Assembly (NCBI GenBank): GCA_965199865.1
Contig: CBDATU010000011.1
Coordinates: 806,001-870,000 of the forward strand
Origin: JAPOUP01 sp965199865
Lineage (GTDB): Bacteria > Pseudomonadota > Alphaproteobacteria > Rhodobacterales > Rhodobacteraceae
Direction of reading: 5' to 3'
DNA: 64,000 bases
The translations under genes and the position numbers were made by a program. Numbering within the stretch: position 1 is the first letter of the stretch; each line of letters starts with the position of its first letter. Under the pieces are notes generated by a model. The model worked only from the letters and a program-made list of their open reading frames with translations. It was not told the DNA's origin and searched no databases. Below, one piece after another: positions 9,208 to 18,633 of this stretch.

Positions 9208-9782
9208 CCGTTACGGATCTCCGAACCTACGTTTCAGACCAGGAAACCGGATGGCATGGCCCTTCAGCGCAGTTGACCGCCACTGCCTGGACTTGAGCAC
9301 ACGGTGCCCCAAAGCAGTTTCAGGATGACTGTACTTCCACATGGATATGTCCTGAAGGCGTCCGCCCATCAACGGTGAGAGAATTCACCCAGAGCATCAC
9401 ATTATGTGGAAGCCTTCCACCTGAATTCCTCGACAGTCACCAGGTGTCTGCCGGACCACCAATGAATGGCACCCGCTTCAGCCCGGAACCAACCGGCCTG
9501 GGAGCGTAGGAAGTTGCCGCCCGCGACGGTACCGCTGCGGCGACCTTCGCGAGATCCGCTCAAGGAATGTTCCATTCCCTCCAGCGGTTACCTTCAGCGT
9601 CCGGTGATGAAGGACAAACCCGACTTCCTGCATATGACAGCCCATAGCACCGTTCGTGGAACGCCCGGAAACGCATATGGGGAGACCGAAAATGCGCTGC
9701 CCCCTGTCCGGAGACATGGATGCTCCTCAGCCAATGCAGGCAGGTCAGTGCACCCGTTTGCTTCCGGCCTAAAGCCAGACTG
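9208..9782. other. Non-coding stretch between lpdA and an MFS gene
   Basis: Both flanking genes run on the minus strand. No frame here resembles a known protein, and I see no RNA gene or clear terminator. Confidence 0.6.
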
Positions 9783-11180
9783 TCAGATGTGCACCGCCCT
9801 GCCATAGGCTTCCAGAACGCTTTCGTGCATCATCTCGCTGAGAGTCGGATGCGGAAAGACCGTGTTCATCAGGTCTTCCTCCGTCGTCTCAAGTTCGCGG
9901 CCAACCACATAGCCCTGGATGAGTTCCGTGACTTCCGCACCGATCATGTGCGCCCCCAGAAGTTCGCCCGTTCCTGCATCAAACACTGTCTTGATCATTC
10001 CCTCCGGCTCGCCCAGCGCGATCGCCTTCCCGTTTCCAATGAACGGGAACCGCCCAACCCTCACGTTATGGCCAAGCTCCTTTGCCTTCGCCTCGCTGTA
10101 TCCCACTGAAGCGATCTGCGGATGGCAGTATGTACAGCCAGCGATGGATTCGGGTCTCACCGGATGCACATCGGTCCGGCCCGCGATCAGTTCCGCCACC
10201 ATGACGCCCTCATGCGACGCCTTATGCGCAAGCCATGGCGCACCTGCGACATCGCCGATCGCATAAAGACCTTCGACACCGGTCCGGCAATGGGAGTCCG
10301 TAACCACATGTGTCCGGTCAATCCTGACGCCAAGCGCCTCTAGTCCAAGCCCCTCCACGTTGCCAACTATACCCGCAGCCAGAATCACCGTGTCGAATTC
10401 CCGCTTCTCCAACGCCCCTTCCGATTCGATATGCGCCACCACCCTGCCATCGCCCCGATCAATCCGTTTGACAATGGTACTGTCCATGATCGTCATACCC
10501 TGGGCGGTGAAGGTCTTACTGGCGAAGGCGCTTATTTCGGCATCCTCGGCCGGCAGGATTCGATCCATCATCTCAACCACCGTCGTCGAGGCTCCCAAAG
10601 TGTTGTAGAAACTCGCAAACTCAATGCCGATGGCCCCGGAACCAATGACCAGCAACTTCTTCGGCATCCTCGGTGGTACAAGAGCGTGCCTATAGGTCCA
10701 GACAAGATCACCGTCCGCTTCCAGACCGGGCAGTTCCCGCGCACGAGCGCCCGTCGCCACCACAACCGCTTTCGCTGCAAGCTCCTCCACTCCCTTCTCG
10801 GTTCTCACGCTGACCCTGTCTCTGGCGGTAAATGTCGCCTCTCCCATCACAACTGCGACACCGTTCTTCCTCATCAGATGGCCAACGCCGCCATTCAGCT
10901 GTTTCGCCACTTTCCGGGAACGTTTGACCACCGCATCCAGGTCGTAGCCGATCCCTTCAGCCGTCAGGCCAAATTCCCCTGCGCGCTTTAGCAGGTGAAA
11001 CACTTCCGAGGACCTGAGCATCGCTTTCGTTGGAATGCAGCCCCAGTTAAGGCATATGCCTCCCATATGCTCGCGCTCCACAACCACCACCCGCAGACCA
11101 AGCTGCGCCCCGCGAATTGCGGCGACATAGCCTCCCGGACCAGCGCCGATAACAATCATGTCATAGGGTTTGGCAGCCAT
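9783..11180 (-). CDS. lpdA: Dihydrolipoyl dehydrogenase (E3)
   Basis: This 465-residue flavoprotein reoxidises dihydrolipoamide of 2-oxo-acid dehydrogenase complexes, passing electrons to NAD+. It shows the FAD-binding GAGPGGYVAA near residue 13, the redox disulfide C43/C48 in GGICLNWGCIPTKA, an NAD-binding GSGAIGIEFA near residue 180, a second FAD contact in LYAIGDVAG, and the interface active-site pair in HPTLSEMMHE at the C-terminus. No E1 or E2 genes lie next to it here; its neighbours are a DUF924 gene upstream and a gene-free stretch downstream, so which complex it serves (pyruvate or 2-oxoglutarate dehydrogenase) cannot be told from context. Confidence 0.97.
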   Translation of the reverse strand: MAAKPYDMIVIGAGPGGYVAAIRGAQLGLRVVVVEREHMGGICLNWGCIPTKAMLRSSEVFHLLKRAGEFGLTAEGIGYDLDAVVKRSRKVAKQLNGGVGHLMRKNGVAVVMGEATFTARDRVSVRTEKGVEELAAKAVVVATGARARELPGLEADGDLVWTYRHALVPPRMPKKLLVIGSGAIGIEFASFYNTLGASTTVVEMMDRILPAEDAEISAFASKTFTAQGMTIMDSTIVKRIDRGDGRVVAHIESEGALEKREFDTVILAAGIVGNVEGLGLEALGVRIDRTHVVTDSHCRTGVEGLYAIGDVAGAPWLAHKASHEGVMVAELIAGRTDVHPVRPESIAGCTYCHPQIASVGYSEAKAKELGHNVRVGRFPFIGNGKAIALGEPEGMIKTVFDAGTGELLGAHMIGAEVTELIQGYVVGRELETTEEDLMNTVFPHPTLSEMMHESVLEAYGRAVHI

Positions 11181-11348
11181 TGGCTTCCCCTCACTCCATA
11201 CGCAGACCAGCTCACAGCTAGACTATCACTTCGACAGGGTCCACGAACAATCCCCGCAGGCGCAGGAGCAGGCCCGCCGACATCCCGTGACCTAAATGTC
11301 GTCCGGGGTTCGGGTCACCTTCCACGCACCGCACCGATCCGGCTCACT

Positions 11349-11924
11349 TCATGCGGCACTCATCATCTCAAGCACTCTCCCATAGCCGCCGCTGTTCAGA
11401 TATGCCATCTCCAGCGAACTCGATGGCCGCGCCAGCGCCGCATTCCGGGTCGGAAACCGTCCAAACCGTCGGATTATCTCACGATGCGCACGCGCATGCA
11501 CAAGATGGTCAGCACCACCATCCTGCAAGCGCTCCTTCATGAGCCGAATGCATCGATCCTGATCCGACAGGCATTCGCTGTGCATCAGCGGCAGGTAGAA
11601 GAACTGGCGTTCCATGCCTTCGACGCGCCTGTCCCATCCCTTACAGATCGCCGATTTCGCCGCACACCGCGCCAGTCGGTCGCTCGCAAACGCTTTCGCC
11701 GTGTTTCGGAACATGTTTCGAGAAAACTGGTCCGTCAGAACGATATATGCTAGCGTTCCCTTCGCGCAGACCAACCAGCCCAGAAAGTCTCCCGCCATGG
11801 CCCGGTCCCAGCTCTTCTCGAACCGATTCCGGATATCGGCGTCAAGCTCCGCATCGCCTTTGTACCACCTTTTCTCGCCTATGTCGTCAAGCCAAAATCT
11901 GAGAATGCCATCAGGGCCTGTCAT
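11349..11924 (-). CDS. DUF924 family protein
   Basis: This protein of about 191 residues matches the DUF924 family of soluble alpha-helical proteins of unknown biochemical role. Recognisable segments are ILRFWLDDIGEKRWY near the start, LTDQFSRNMFRN, RQFFYLPLMHSE and IRRFGRFPTRN. The ATG at 11924 is preferred over a TTG five codons upstream because GAGGAG lies about 8 bases before it. It lies between lpdA and an MFS transporter, all on the minus strand. No function can be assigned; the family is TPR-like in fold prediction. Confidence 0.9.
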   Translation of the reverse strand: MTGPDGILRFWLDDIGEKRWYKGDAELDADIRNRFEKSWDRAMAGDFLGWLVCAKGTLAYIVLTDQFSRNMFRNTAKAFASDRLARCAAKSAICKGWDRRVEGMERQFFYLPLMHSECLSDQDRCIRLMKERLQDGGADHLVHARAHREIIRRFGRFPTRNAALARPSSSLEMAYLNSGGYGRVLEMMSAA

Positions 11925-12016
11925 CCGCTCACTCCTCAACGATGTCGCCCCCCCAAGCGGAAATCAGTGTCCCATGTTTTTCTGAATTGCGCAAGCCCTT
12001 GATTCCATGCCGTCTC

Positions 12017-13270
12017 TCAAAGGCTATCCACATCCTCCGCCTGCTCGATCGCCCATTCCTGAGCCGCCTCGACAGCAACTGGCGACGCCGTCGGAAGCAC
12101 GCTGACATAGACTCCGGTTTCATCCACGGGAATGGTGGCCCGCTGCGTCATCCGGTAAGCGGCATATACGACCAGAGCCAGCAGCAAGACCGCAATGAAC
12201 AGCCAATAGCCCTGTGGTCCCGCCCACTCCATCAGCCAGCCAGTGACGACGGGACCACCGATCGCACCGAGACCGTTGACGAAAATCAGACCTCCGCTCG
12301 CTGCGGCCATGTTCTCAGTGGCCAGATAGTCGTTAAGATAGGCAATCAGAAGGGAATAGAGCGGATTGACGGTTCCACCCAATACGAAAGCCGCAACGAG
12401 AAGAAACGTGAAGTTGTCGCCGATCAGAAACGCGGCGCAGGACGTCGCACTACCCAAAGCGGCAGCCAGCAAAATCAGCTTCCGCCGGTCCAGGCGATCC
12501 GAAAGCCAGCCGATGGGATACTGGAGCAGCATCGAGCCCACGAATACCGTTCCGACAAAAGTTGAGACCTGGCCGACATTCAGCCCCGCACTGGTCGCAT
12601 AGACGGACCCCATACCGAAAAGCGCCGCGAAAACCCCACCAAGCAGCGCCATGCCGACAAAGGTCAGCGGCGAACTTCGGAACAGCAAACCAAGGCTCAT
12701 GGGCTTTGTGGTCTCGAAGGTCGGAGTGGGTGAGATCGACAGGAGAATTGGAGCAAAGGACACCGATACAAGTACCGACGGAATGATGAAGACGATGAAG
12801 CCAGTGGGATCACCCATAGCGAGTATCGCCTGTCCGGAGACGATTCCGAACATCTGGACAATCATGTAGGCTGAAAGCGTCCGGCCACGGTTATCGTTCC
12901 CTGCAGCGTTGTTGAGCCAGCTTTCAGCGGTGACATAGACACCCGAAAAACCAAGGCCGATCACAACACGCAAAGCTGTCCAGAACCAGGGATCCGAGAA
13001 TGTCGGGAACAGAATCAATGCTGCGGAGATGAGCGAAGCCAGCGCAGCGAAGACACGCACATGCCCAACGCGGCGAATCATCCACGGCGTTGATCTGGAG
13101 CCGATCAGGATGCCAGCGAAATACGCCGACGTCACGATTGACAGCTCAAAGGTCGTGAATCCCTCAAGTGAGCCGCGCACCCCCATCAGCGTAGCCTGAA
13201 GGCCGTTGCCCATCATCAGAAGGGCCATGCCCAGAAGCAGTGCCCAGGACGTCGCAAGAACCTGAAACAT
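12017..13270 (-). CDS. MFS transporter, YcaD-like
   Basis: This 417-residue protein has 12 predicted membrane segments, a conserved AESWLNNAA segment after helix 4 and GWLSDRLDRRK between helices 8 and 9. These features are typical of the YcaD branch of the major facilitator superfamily, whose substrates are unknown. A soluble acidic C-terminal tail of about 40 residues (ending EQAEDVDSL) follows the last helix. It sits 77 bases upstream of the DUF924 start and 82 bases from the queA stop, on the same strand, so the four genes from queA to lpdA may be partly cotranscribed. Confidence 0.85.
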   Translation of the reverse strand: MFQVLATSWALLLGMALLMMGNGLQATLMGVRGSLEGFTTFELSIVTSAYFAGILIGSRSTPWMIRRVGHVRVFAALASLISAALILFPTFSDPWFWTALRVVIGLGFSGVYVTAESWLNNAAGNDNRGRTLSAYMIVQMFGIVSGQAILAMGDPTGFIVFIIPSVLVSVSFAPILLSISPTPTFETTKPMSLGLLFRSSPLTFVGMALLGGVFAALFGMGSVYATSAGLNVGQVSTFVGTVFVGSMLLQYPIGWLSDRLDRRKLILLAAALGSATSCAAFLIGDNFTFLLVAAFVLGGTVNPLYSLLIAYLNDYLATENMAAASGGLIFVNGLGAIGGPVVTGWLMEWAGPQGYWLFIAVLLLALVVYAAYRMTQRATIPVDETGVYVSVLPTASPVAVEAAQEWAIEQAEDVDSL

Positions 13271-13352
13271 GGCAGTCCCCCGAAGATCTGGTCAACATGT
13301 GAAGGCGAGGGAACGGGGCGGCATGCTTATGGGCGACTCGGTCCTGTCGTTT

Positions 13353-14408
13353 CTATTCCCCCGGATACAGGAGAGACGCATCTCCATAGGAAAAGAAACG
13401 ATAGCGCCGCGAGATCGCGTGGGAATAGATCTCCAGAAGCCGCCGACGTCCCATAAGTGCCGCAGCCAGGATGACCAGCGTGGATTTCGGCAGATGGAAG
13501 TTCGTCAACAGTCCATCGGTCAGGCGGAAGCTGAATCCAGGCTGGATGAACAGATCGGTCTCCCCACGCCAGGATGCGATCCGCCCGGGGGCGATGGCCG
13601 CCGATTCAATCAGCCGCAGTGCCGTGGTTCCGACAGGAATTATCCGACCACCGGAATTTCGGACCTCGTTGATCTCGCGCGCCGCCCGCTCCCGCACTTC
13701 CCCCCATTCCGCATGCATTTCATGTCGACTGATGTCATCGGCCCTTACCGGCAGAAACGTACCCGCCCCCACATGCAGGGTGACCCGACTGGTCCTGACG
13801 CCTCGGGCCTCCAGCTTCCGAAGCAGGTCCTCATCGAAATGCAGGCTTGCGGTCGGCGCCGCGACAGAGCCCGGACGGCTGGCCCAGACCGACTGGTAAT
13901 CGTCCCTATCAGCGTCATCCGCCGGACGCCTTGCCGTAATGTAAGGCGGCAGCGGCATGGCACCGCAGGCATCAAGAGCGCGGTCGAAGGCTGCGCCCTC
14001 AACATTGAAGGCCAGCTCCGCCACACCATCGGAACTACCCAGAAACGTCGCCTGAAAACCCTCGGAGAACCGGATCTCCTCACCCGTTCTCAGTTTTCTG
14101 AGAGGCCTGACCAGCGCGTTCCAGTTCGGTCCCGATTTGGGATGCAGAAGGGTGACTTCAATTCTGGCCTCCACCATACCCTGGGAACCATCGCGCCGCC
14201 TCTGTCCCATCAGACGGGCCGGAATCACCCGGGTGTCGTTGAGCACGAGCAGGTCTCCTCGCCTCAGAAATCCAGGGAGATCAGCCATATGCGCGTCATG
14301 GGTGAAATCCGCTCCAGCCACGAGCAGGCGCGAGGAAGACCGCGGCCGCACGGGACGTACCGCAACCAGATCCTCTGGCAGGTCAAAGTCGAAATCCGAT
14401 AGTTTCAT
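13353..14408 (-). CDS. queA: S-adenosylmethionine:tRNA ribosyltransferase-isomerase
   Basis: QueA transfers and isomerises the ribosyl group of SAM onto 7-aminomethyl-7-deazaguanine in tRNA, giving epoxyqueuosine in the GUN anticodons. The 351-residue length and the order of segments fit: DFDFDLPEDLVAVRP at the start, GDLLVLNDTRVIPARL, ALVRPLRKLRTGEEI, LPPYITARRP, YQSVWASRPGSVAAPTA, HVGAGTFLPVR, GTTALRLIES, FIQPGFSFRLTDGLLTNFHLP split across the active site, and YRFFSYGDASLL at the end. Its ATG overlaps the stop of the upstream AsmA-like gene as ATGA, so translation is coupled. The other queuosine-inserting enzyme, Tgt, is encoded at 41476-42606. Confidence 0.97.
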   Translation of the reverse strand: MKLSDFDFDLPEDLVAVRPVRPRSSSRLLVAGADFTHDAHMADLPGFLRRGDLLVLNDTRVIPARLMGQRRRDGSQGMVEARIEVTLLHPKSGPNWNALVRPLRKLRTGEEIRFSEGFQATFLGSSDGVAELAFNVEGAAFDRALDACGAMPLPPYITARRPADDADRDDYQSVWASRPGSVAAPTASLHFDEDLLRKLEARGVRTSRVTLHVGAGTFLPVRADDISRHEMHAEWGEVRERAAREINEVRNSGGRIIPVGTTALRLIESAAIAPGRIASWRGETDLFIQPGFSFRLTDGLLTNFHLPKSTLVILAAALMGRRRLLEIYSHAISRRYRFFSYGDASLLYPGE

Positions 14409-17400
14409 TGGGGCAGTGACGGCGGCGGCGCGCGAAAGATCTCCCGGAACATGCCGGGTGTCAGGATCGAAAGGGGATTGACGCTTACACGCGGATTCCG
14501 TGTGTCACCGGTCATCTGGAAGTTGAAGCCGAACAGACCCTCACCGCCACGCGTGAACAGCTGTCCAATCGCATTCAGGAAATAGACCGGTGAAATCACA
14601 CCCTGCAGATCGAGGTTACGGTTCTTCATGTCGTAAACCCCCTCAAGGGAGACACCGAGTGATGGCCCGACAGCGCTGGAAGGATGAAGTACCAGGTATC
14701 CTGGGCTGAGCTGGAAATCGGCGTTGATTCTCGACATCGTGATTCCACCCGAACTCAGCTGGTCCAGAAGCCCGACTACGCTCATCGCACTCAGCAGTTC
14801 GGTCACTGTCGGCGCGTCGATGATCTGGACACTCGAAACCTGCATCCGTCCGTCATAGACCCCTCGTTCGCCCGTTGGAACCAGCGATATCTCCACCTTT
14901 CCACCGCGCGCGTTCCGAAACAGGCCCAGTTCCTCGAGAACCGCCCCAGCCTGGTCGCTGACTATCCGGATGGCCGCGCCAGACTGTGTGGGGGAAACCA
15001 CACCCCTGACCGGTGCACGTCCGTTGATCGACGCGGTGAAACTGCCCTCAAGCCCACGGTTGGTGGCGAATTCACCCTTCAGATCCAACAGCGAGATGGT
15101 ATCCGATACAACCAGTCGATCCAGCGCAAGTGTCATGGGACCGCTCCTGCCATCTCCACGCATATCCAGCTTCGCTGAACGTAGATCGATCGTGCCGCCA
15201 TTCACCGCCACCGCAGGTGGCAGTCCAGAATCCCTTCCTATCAGCGTTACCGGGCCGTCAAGCCAGCCACCCACGGCGACCCGATCGAACCTGGCCCGCG
15301 CGAGTTTCAGACCCGGCGCGAATTCGACCTCACCTTGTGCCAACAGCCCGGGCGCCTCTATGCCCAGATGATCCAGCGCCGCCCGTTCTCCCAACCGGCC
15401 CGTGGCTTTCAGGGTTCCCGGCCGGTCAGGGGATTTCGACCAGCCCAGCGCCCTGAGCCGCAATTCGACTCCCGTGAGATCCGACTCCAGATCGAAAGCC
15501 GGCGATCCATCTCCAACCATGTCGACGACGATTCGTGCAACACCGGCTCCATTCACCGAAGCCGGCGGCAGCTCAATGCCGAACTCATCCAGAAATCTCT
15601 GGCTCAGCTCCGCCGTACCCTCAACCCGGCTCTTTCCCCTGTTCCCGGGGCCGAATCCCTGTGACCAGGTGGCCTTCACCGGCACCAGACCCAGATGACC
15701 CTCTCCGCCAATCTCGATACCATCGGCATCCGCCCGCACTTCCAGCACCTGGGCCTCCAGCCGCCGGTCCTTCACGAGCGTGTCCGTCACAACATCCAGC
15801 AACTGGCCGGTGATCCTGAAGGATGGGCCGATTGACGCGGTTCCGCCAGCGGGATCAAATGTGAGCTCAGTGCGCAGCCGGGCATGCCCCTCGGCCAGGT
15901 CCGCCTCCAGGTCGGTGCTCGCCAGAAGCTCAAGAGGCGGAAGATCAAGCAGCGACAGAACCGACCTGATCGTGCTCTCGGTAAGGATCGCGATCTTGGC
16001 CTGGCGGTCCTGCGAAAGGACATCACCAGCGGCAAGCGTTGAGCCGGCAATGGCGATGCCTCCTCCCATCGGTGGGATGACCGCGCCTTTCTCGATGACC
16101 GCCATGAAAGATCCATCATGGAGGCTCAAATAGCCGCCGACACCACTGATCGCTGGTATGGGACCAGATGGCCCCATGGCAACATCGCTGAAATGGCAGC
16201 TCATCGCCACCGTCGGAGGCTGGCCCGCCGAAATCCGGATGGCGCCATTCAGATCGGATATCTCACCCGCGGTCAGATTGCCGCCGAACCAGTCACGGAT
16301 TTCAGGAGCGGCCGATACGGGCCATAGTGCCCACAGCCGGTCCAGAGGCAGGGTGTCAAGACTGAGATCGACTGCGACATCCCAACCGGCATCCTCCGCG
16401 ATGACCCGCCCCTTACCGGTCATTCGCCAATCGGTATCCTGAAGTGTCATCTGGCCGATGTCGATCCGGAACGGTGCGAGCCGAGCCCTGAAATCCACTG
16501 TGCCAGCGTTGAACCTCAGCGGCTCGGCATACAGATTTTCCGGGTGCAGCGAAATCTCGGACAGGGCGAACTGCCCGACAAGAGCACCAGGTGTCCGGCC
16601 CTCGAATTCCTGCAGAATGGCGGTTCCCCCGGCGACCGCGGTCACGAAGTCGCTATCAACCTCGAGCCTGCTAAACCTTAGCGTCTGCGTGTCAGGGTCG
16701 TAGTCAGCTTCGAGTCGACCCCCTCCAAACCTGACAGGAGGGGAATCGACGCCGGTCCGCAAAACCCCCTGGCCGACGACAAGGCTTCCCGATACATCGG
16801 CTACCTCGCCCTGCCCGCCAAGATTGGCCGTCACCATACCCGAGACCGGCGCGTCCACCGCACTCAGAAAAGCAAGCATTGGCGACTGTAACGCGATATC
16901 CGCCATTGCCGCATTCTCCACGCTCGCCGTCAGCCGCGCGTAGGGCGAGCCAGGGTCGCTGCGCAGTCGAATCACCGTGGAGGTCGACTTCCCGGTACCG
17001 TTGAACAGATCCGCCATTACTTCCAGTTCCAGGCCATCCTGGGCTCGCTGCATCATGAGCCTGCCATCGTCGATCCGCCAACGTCGATCCATCCGGCCGT
17101 CTTCAACCGTGATGGTCAGATTGTCGGCGACGAGGCTGGAAACCTGTGCGAGTGGTCCAAGATCCAGCACCTGGTCCAGATCGCCAAGCACGCCAACCAG
17201 AGAGCCATTGGTACCGAGATCCGTTCCCAGAGACAGGGCAAACTCGCCATTGTCACCGCGGCGGGCGGTGACCTGCGCGCCAGAGATCCGAATCTCTTTC
17301 GGCAAAGCGATTCCCTGCAGCAGCTGGCGCGGTGCCAGCCGCATCCGCACCGCGTTCAGACGTATGATTTCCGCCTCATCGCCACCATACAGACTTACGT

Positions 17401-17674
17401 CCTCCATCAGCACCTGCGGCGCCTGACCCGGATCAAGAACAAGACTGGTCCGTCCCAGTTCGACTCGTCCAGACTCCAGATCGGCGTTGAGCCACGACTC
17501 AACCCAATCGGCCATGCGGGCCGGCACAGGGATTTGGGCATTGGAAAGCGACAGTACGAGTAGTGCCACACCCGCGAAAACAACGATGTCCAGCATGGAC
17601 TGGACGAACGCCAGCAGAAGCACACGAGGTCTCCGGCGACGTTCTACGCGCGGCCCGGGATCCGTGTCCGACAT
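14405..17674 (-). CDS. AsmA-like protein (DUF3971/AsmA_2 type), envelope lipid-transport family
   Basis: This protein of about 1089 residues has a short basic cytoplasmic N-terminus (RVERRRRPR), one membrane anchor around residues 20-45 and a long periplasmic part rich in repeated beta strands. It ends with the AsmA_2 signature region (LSSGGITMSRINADFQLS, VSLEGVYDMKNRNLDLQG, ISPVYFLNAIGQLF, FNFQMTGDTRNPRVSVNPLS). AsmA-like proteins such as YhdP are repeating beta-groove proteins that bridge the inner and outer membranes and help move phospholipids; that role here is by family. The ATG at 17674 is chosen over a GTG 54 bases upstream because AAGGGGCG precedes it. It overlaps queA by 4 bases (ATGA). 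The alternative name would be DUF3971 domain protein. Confidence 0.85.
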   Translation of the reverse strand: MSDTDPGPRVERRRRPRVLLLAFVQSMLDIVVFAGVALLVLSLSNAQIPVPARMADWVESWLNADLESGRVELGRTSLVLDPGQAPQVLMEDVSLYGGDEAEIIRLNAVRMRLAPRQLLQGIALPKEIRISGAQVTARRGDNGEFALSLGTDLGTNGSLVGVLGDLDQVLDLGPLAQVSSLVADNLTITVEDGRMDRRWRIDDGRLMMQRAQDGLELEVMADLFNGTGKSTSTVIRLRSDPGSPYARLTASVENAAMADIALQSPMLAFLSAVDAPVSGMVTANLGGQGEVADVSGSLVVGQGVLRTGVDSPPVRFGGGRLEADYDPDTQTLRFSRLEVDSDFVTAVAGGTAILQEFEGRTPGALVGQFALSEISLHPENLYAEPLRFNAGTVDFRARLAPFRIDIGQMTLQDTDWRMTGKGRVIAEDAGWDVAVDLSLDTLPLDRLWALWPVSAAPEIRDWFGGNLTAGEISDLNGAIRISAGQPPTVAMSCHFSDVAMGPSGPIPAISGVGGYLSLHDGSFMAVIEKGAVIPPMGGGIAIAGSTLAAGDVLSQDRQAKIAILTESTIRSVLSLLDLPPLELLASTDLEADLAEGHARLRTELTFDPAGGTASIGPSFRITGQLLDVVTDTLVKDRRLEAQVLEVRADADGIEIGGEGHLGLVPVKATWSQGFGPGNRGKSRVEGTAELSQRFLDEFGIELPPASVNGAGVARIVVDMVGDGSPAFDLESDLTGVELRLRALGWSKSPDRPGTLKATGRLGERAALDHLGIEAPGLLAQGEVEFAPGLKLARARFDRVAVGGWLDGPVTLIGRDSGLPPAVAVNGGTIDLRSAKLDMRGDGRSGPMTLALDRLVVSDTISLLDLKGEFATNRGLEGSFTASINGRAPVRGVVSPTQSGAAIRIVSDQAGAVLEELGLFRNARGGKVEISLVPTGERGVYDGRMQVSSVQIIDAPTVTELLSAMSVVGLLDQLSSGGITMSRINADFQLSPGYLVLHPSSAVGPSLGVSLEGVYDMKNRNLDLQGVISPVYFLNAIGQLFTRGGEGLFGFNFQMTGDTRNPRVSVNPLSILTPGMFREIFRAPPPSLPQ

Positions 17675-18633
17675 GCTTTCGCCCCTTGGCCTCCGGTTCC
17701 AGCGGCATTCGCCGTCACCGATTGTCACTCAAGCCCGCATCATTAAAACCACAAATCAACGTGAAGAAGAACCATGGAATCGATGGATCCGTCCCGAATC
17801 AAAGGGGCTCAGTCGGTTGCCCAATGCGTGGACGGCGAAGTCAGCGGCCAATGTCAGAACTTCGTAGATCCCCCACTGATTTCACCTGATTCCCGGGAAA
17901 GTCCGTCGCCACAATCAGGTGACAGGCGGACACCGCCGCGAATCGACGCAGTTCCGCTCCAGCTTCCGTCATCAGAGTCCGTGTTCATGGAGCCGGCTTC
18001 CCCGTCCACACCTTACGGAAAACCGGCAGACCGCCAGTATTCGACACCACTTGCGAACCCGTGACCCACGATGCCTCACCCCGGAAGCGACGCGTCCTCA
18101 CCGACTGGCTGTAAAGTGGGCGATGGTCGGCTCAGGCGATCGTCCCCGCGCAAGGTTTCGAGAGCGATGTGGAGCGCGCTCAGGGGACCACCGCCCCGCC
18201 ACGCCTGGGAATGGTTCCGGCCCTGGATGCCCAAAGGGTGGCGCATGCCACCGGCTCCCGGTGCACGGAATGTACCGAACCACGTCGAACTCCGACCACA
18301 GGCCGATCCCGTGCGGCCATCCCATCCTGCCCTGTCTGGACGCCATCAGCCCGACGACGCTTCTTTCAGCGTCCTCCAGATCGTTCCGCCTTTGGCCGTC
18401 GGATCAGGTTTACGGCTGCCGGGTGGTCCCGTTCCAGGGCATGGCGCTCTCCGGATCTGGGTGCAGGGTCAATCTGGATCACCACATCCTGCGGGACCAC
18501 TCAACTTATGGAACAAACTCTGAGTGAATCCTCTTGCATCCGTGGTCAACCCTGATTATTCGCCCATATGTGAGGGATGGCTGCGGGAGCGGCATACGCC
18601 TCAGGTGACGGGGCACGGGAGACGCGCTGCGTA
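17675..18633. other. Long divergent gap between the AsmA-like gene and the M23 peptidase gene
   Basis: About 960 bases separate two divergent start codons. I find no protein family, RNA or clear repeat in it; only overlapping short frames in several registers. It should carry promoters for both genes, but none is convincing. Some of the distal part (18577-18633) could code for an N-terminal extension of the peptidase. Confidence 0.55.

Noticed and set aside
13269..14402. Long open frame on the plus strand opposite queA
   Set aside because: It is the reverse shadow of queA; its translation is Arg/Pro/Gln-rich without domains.
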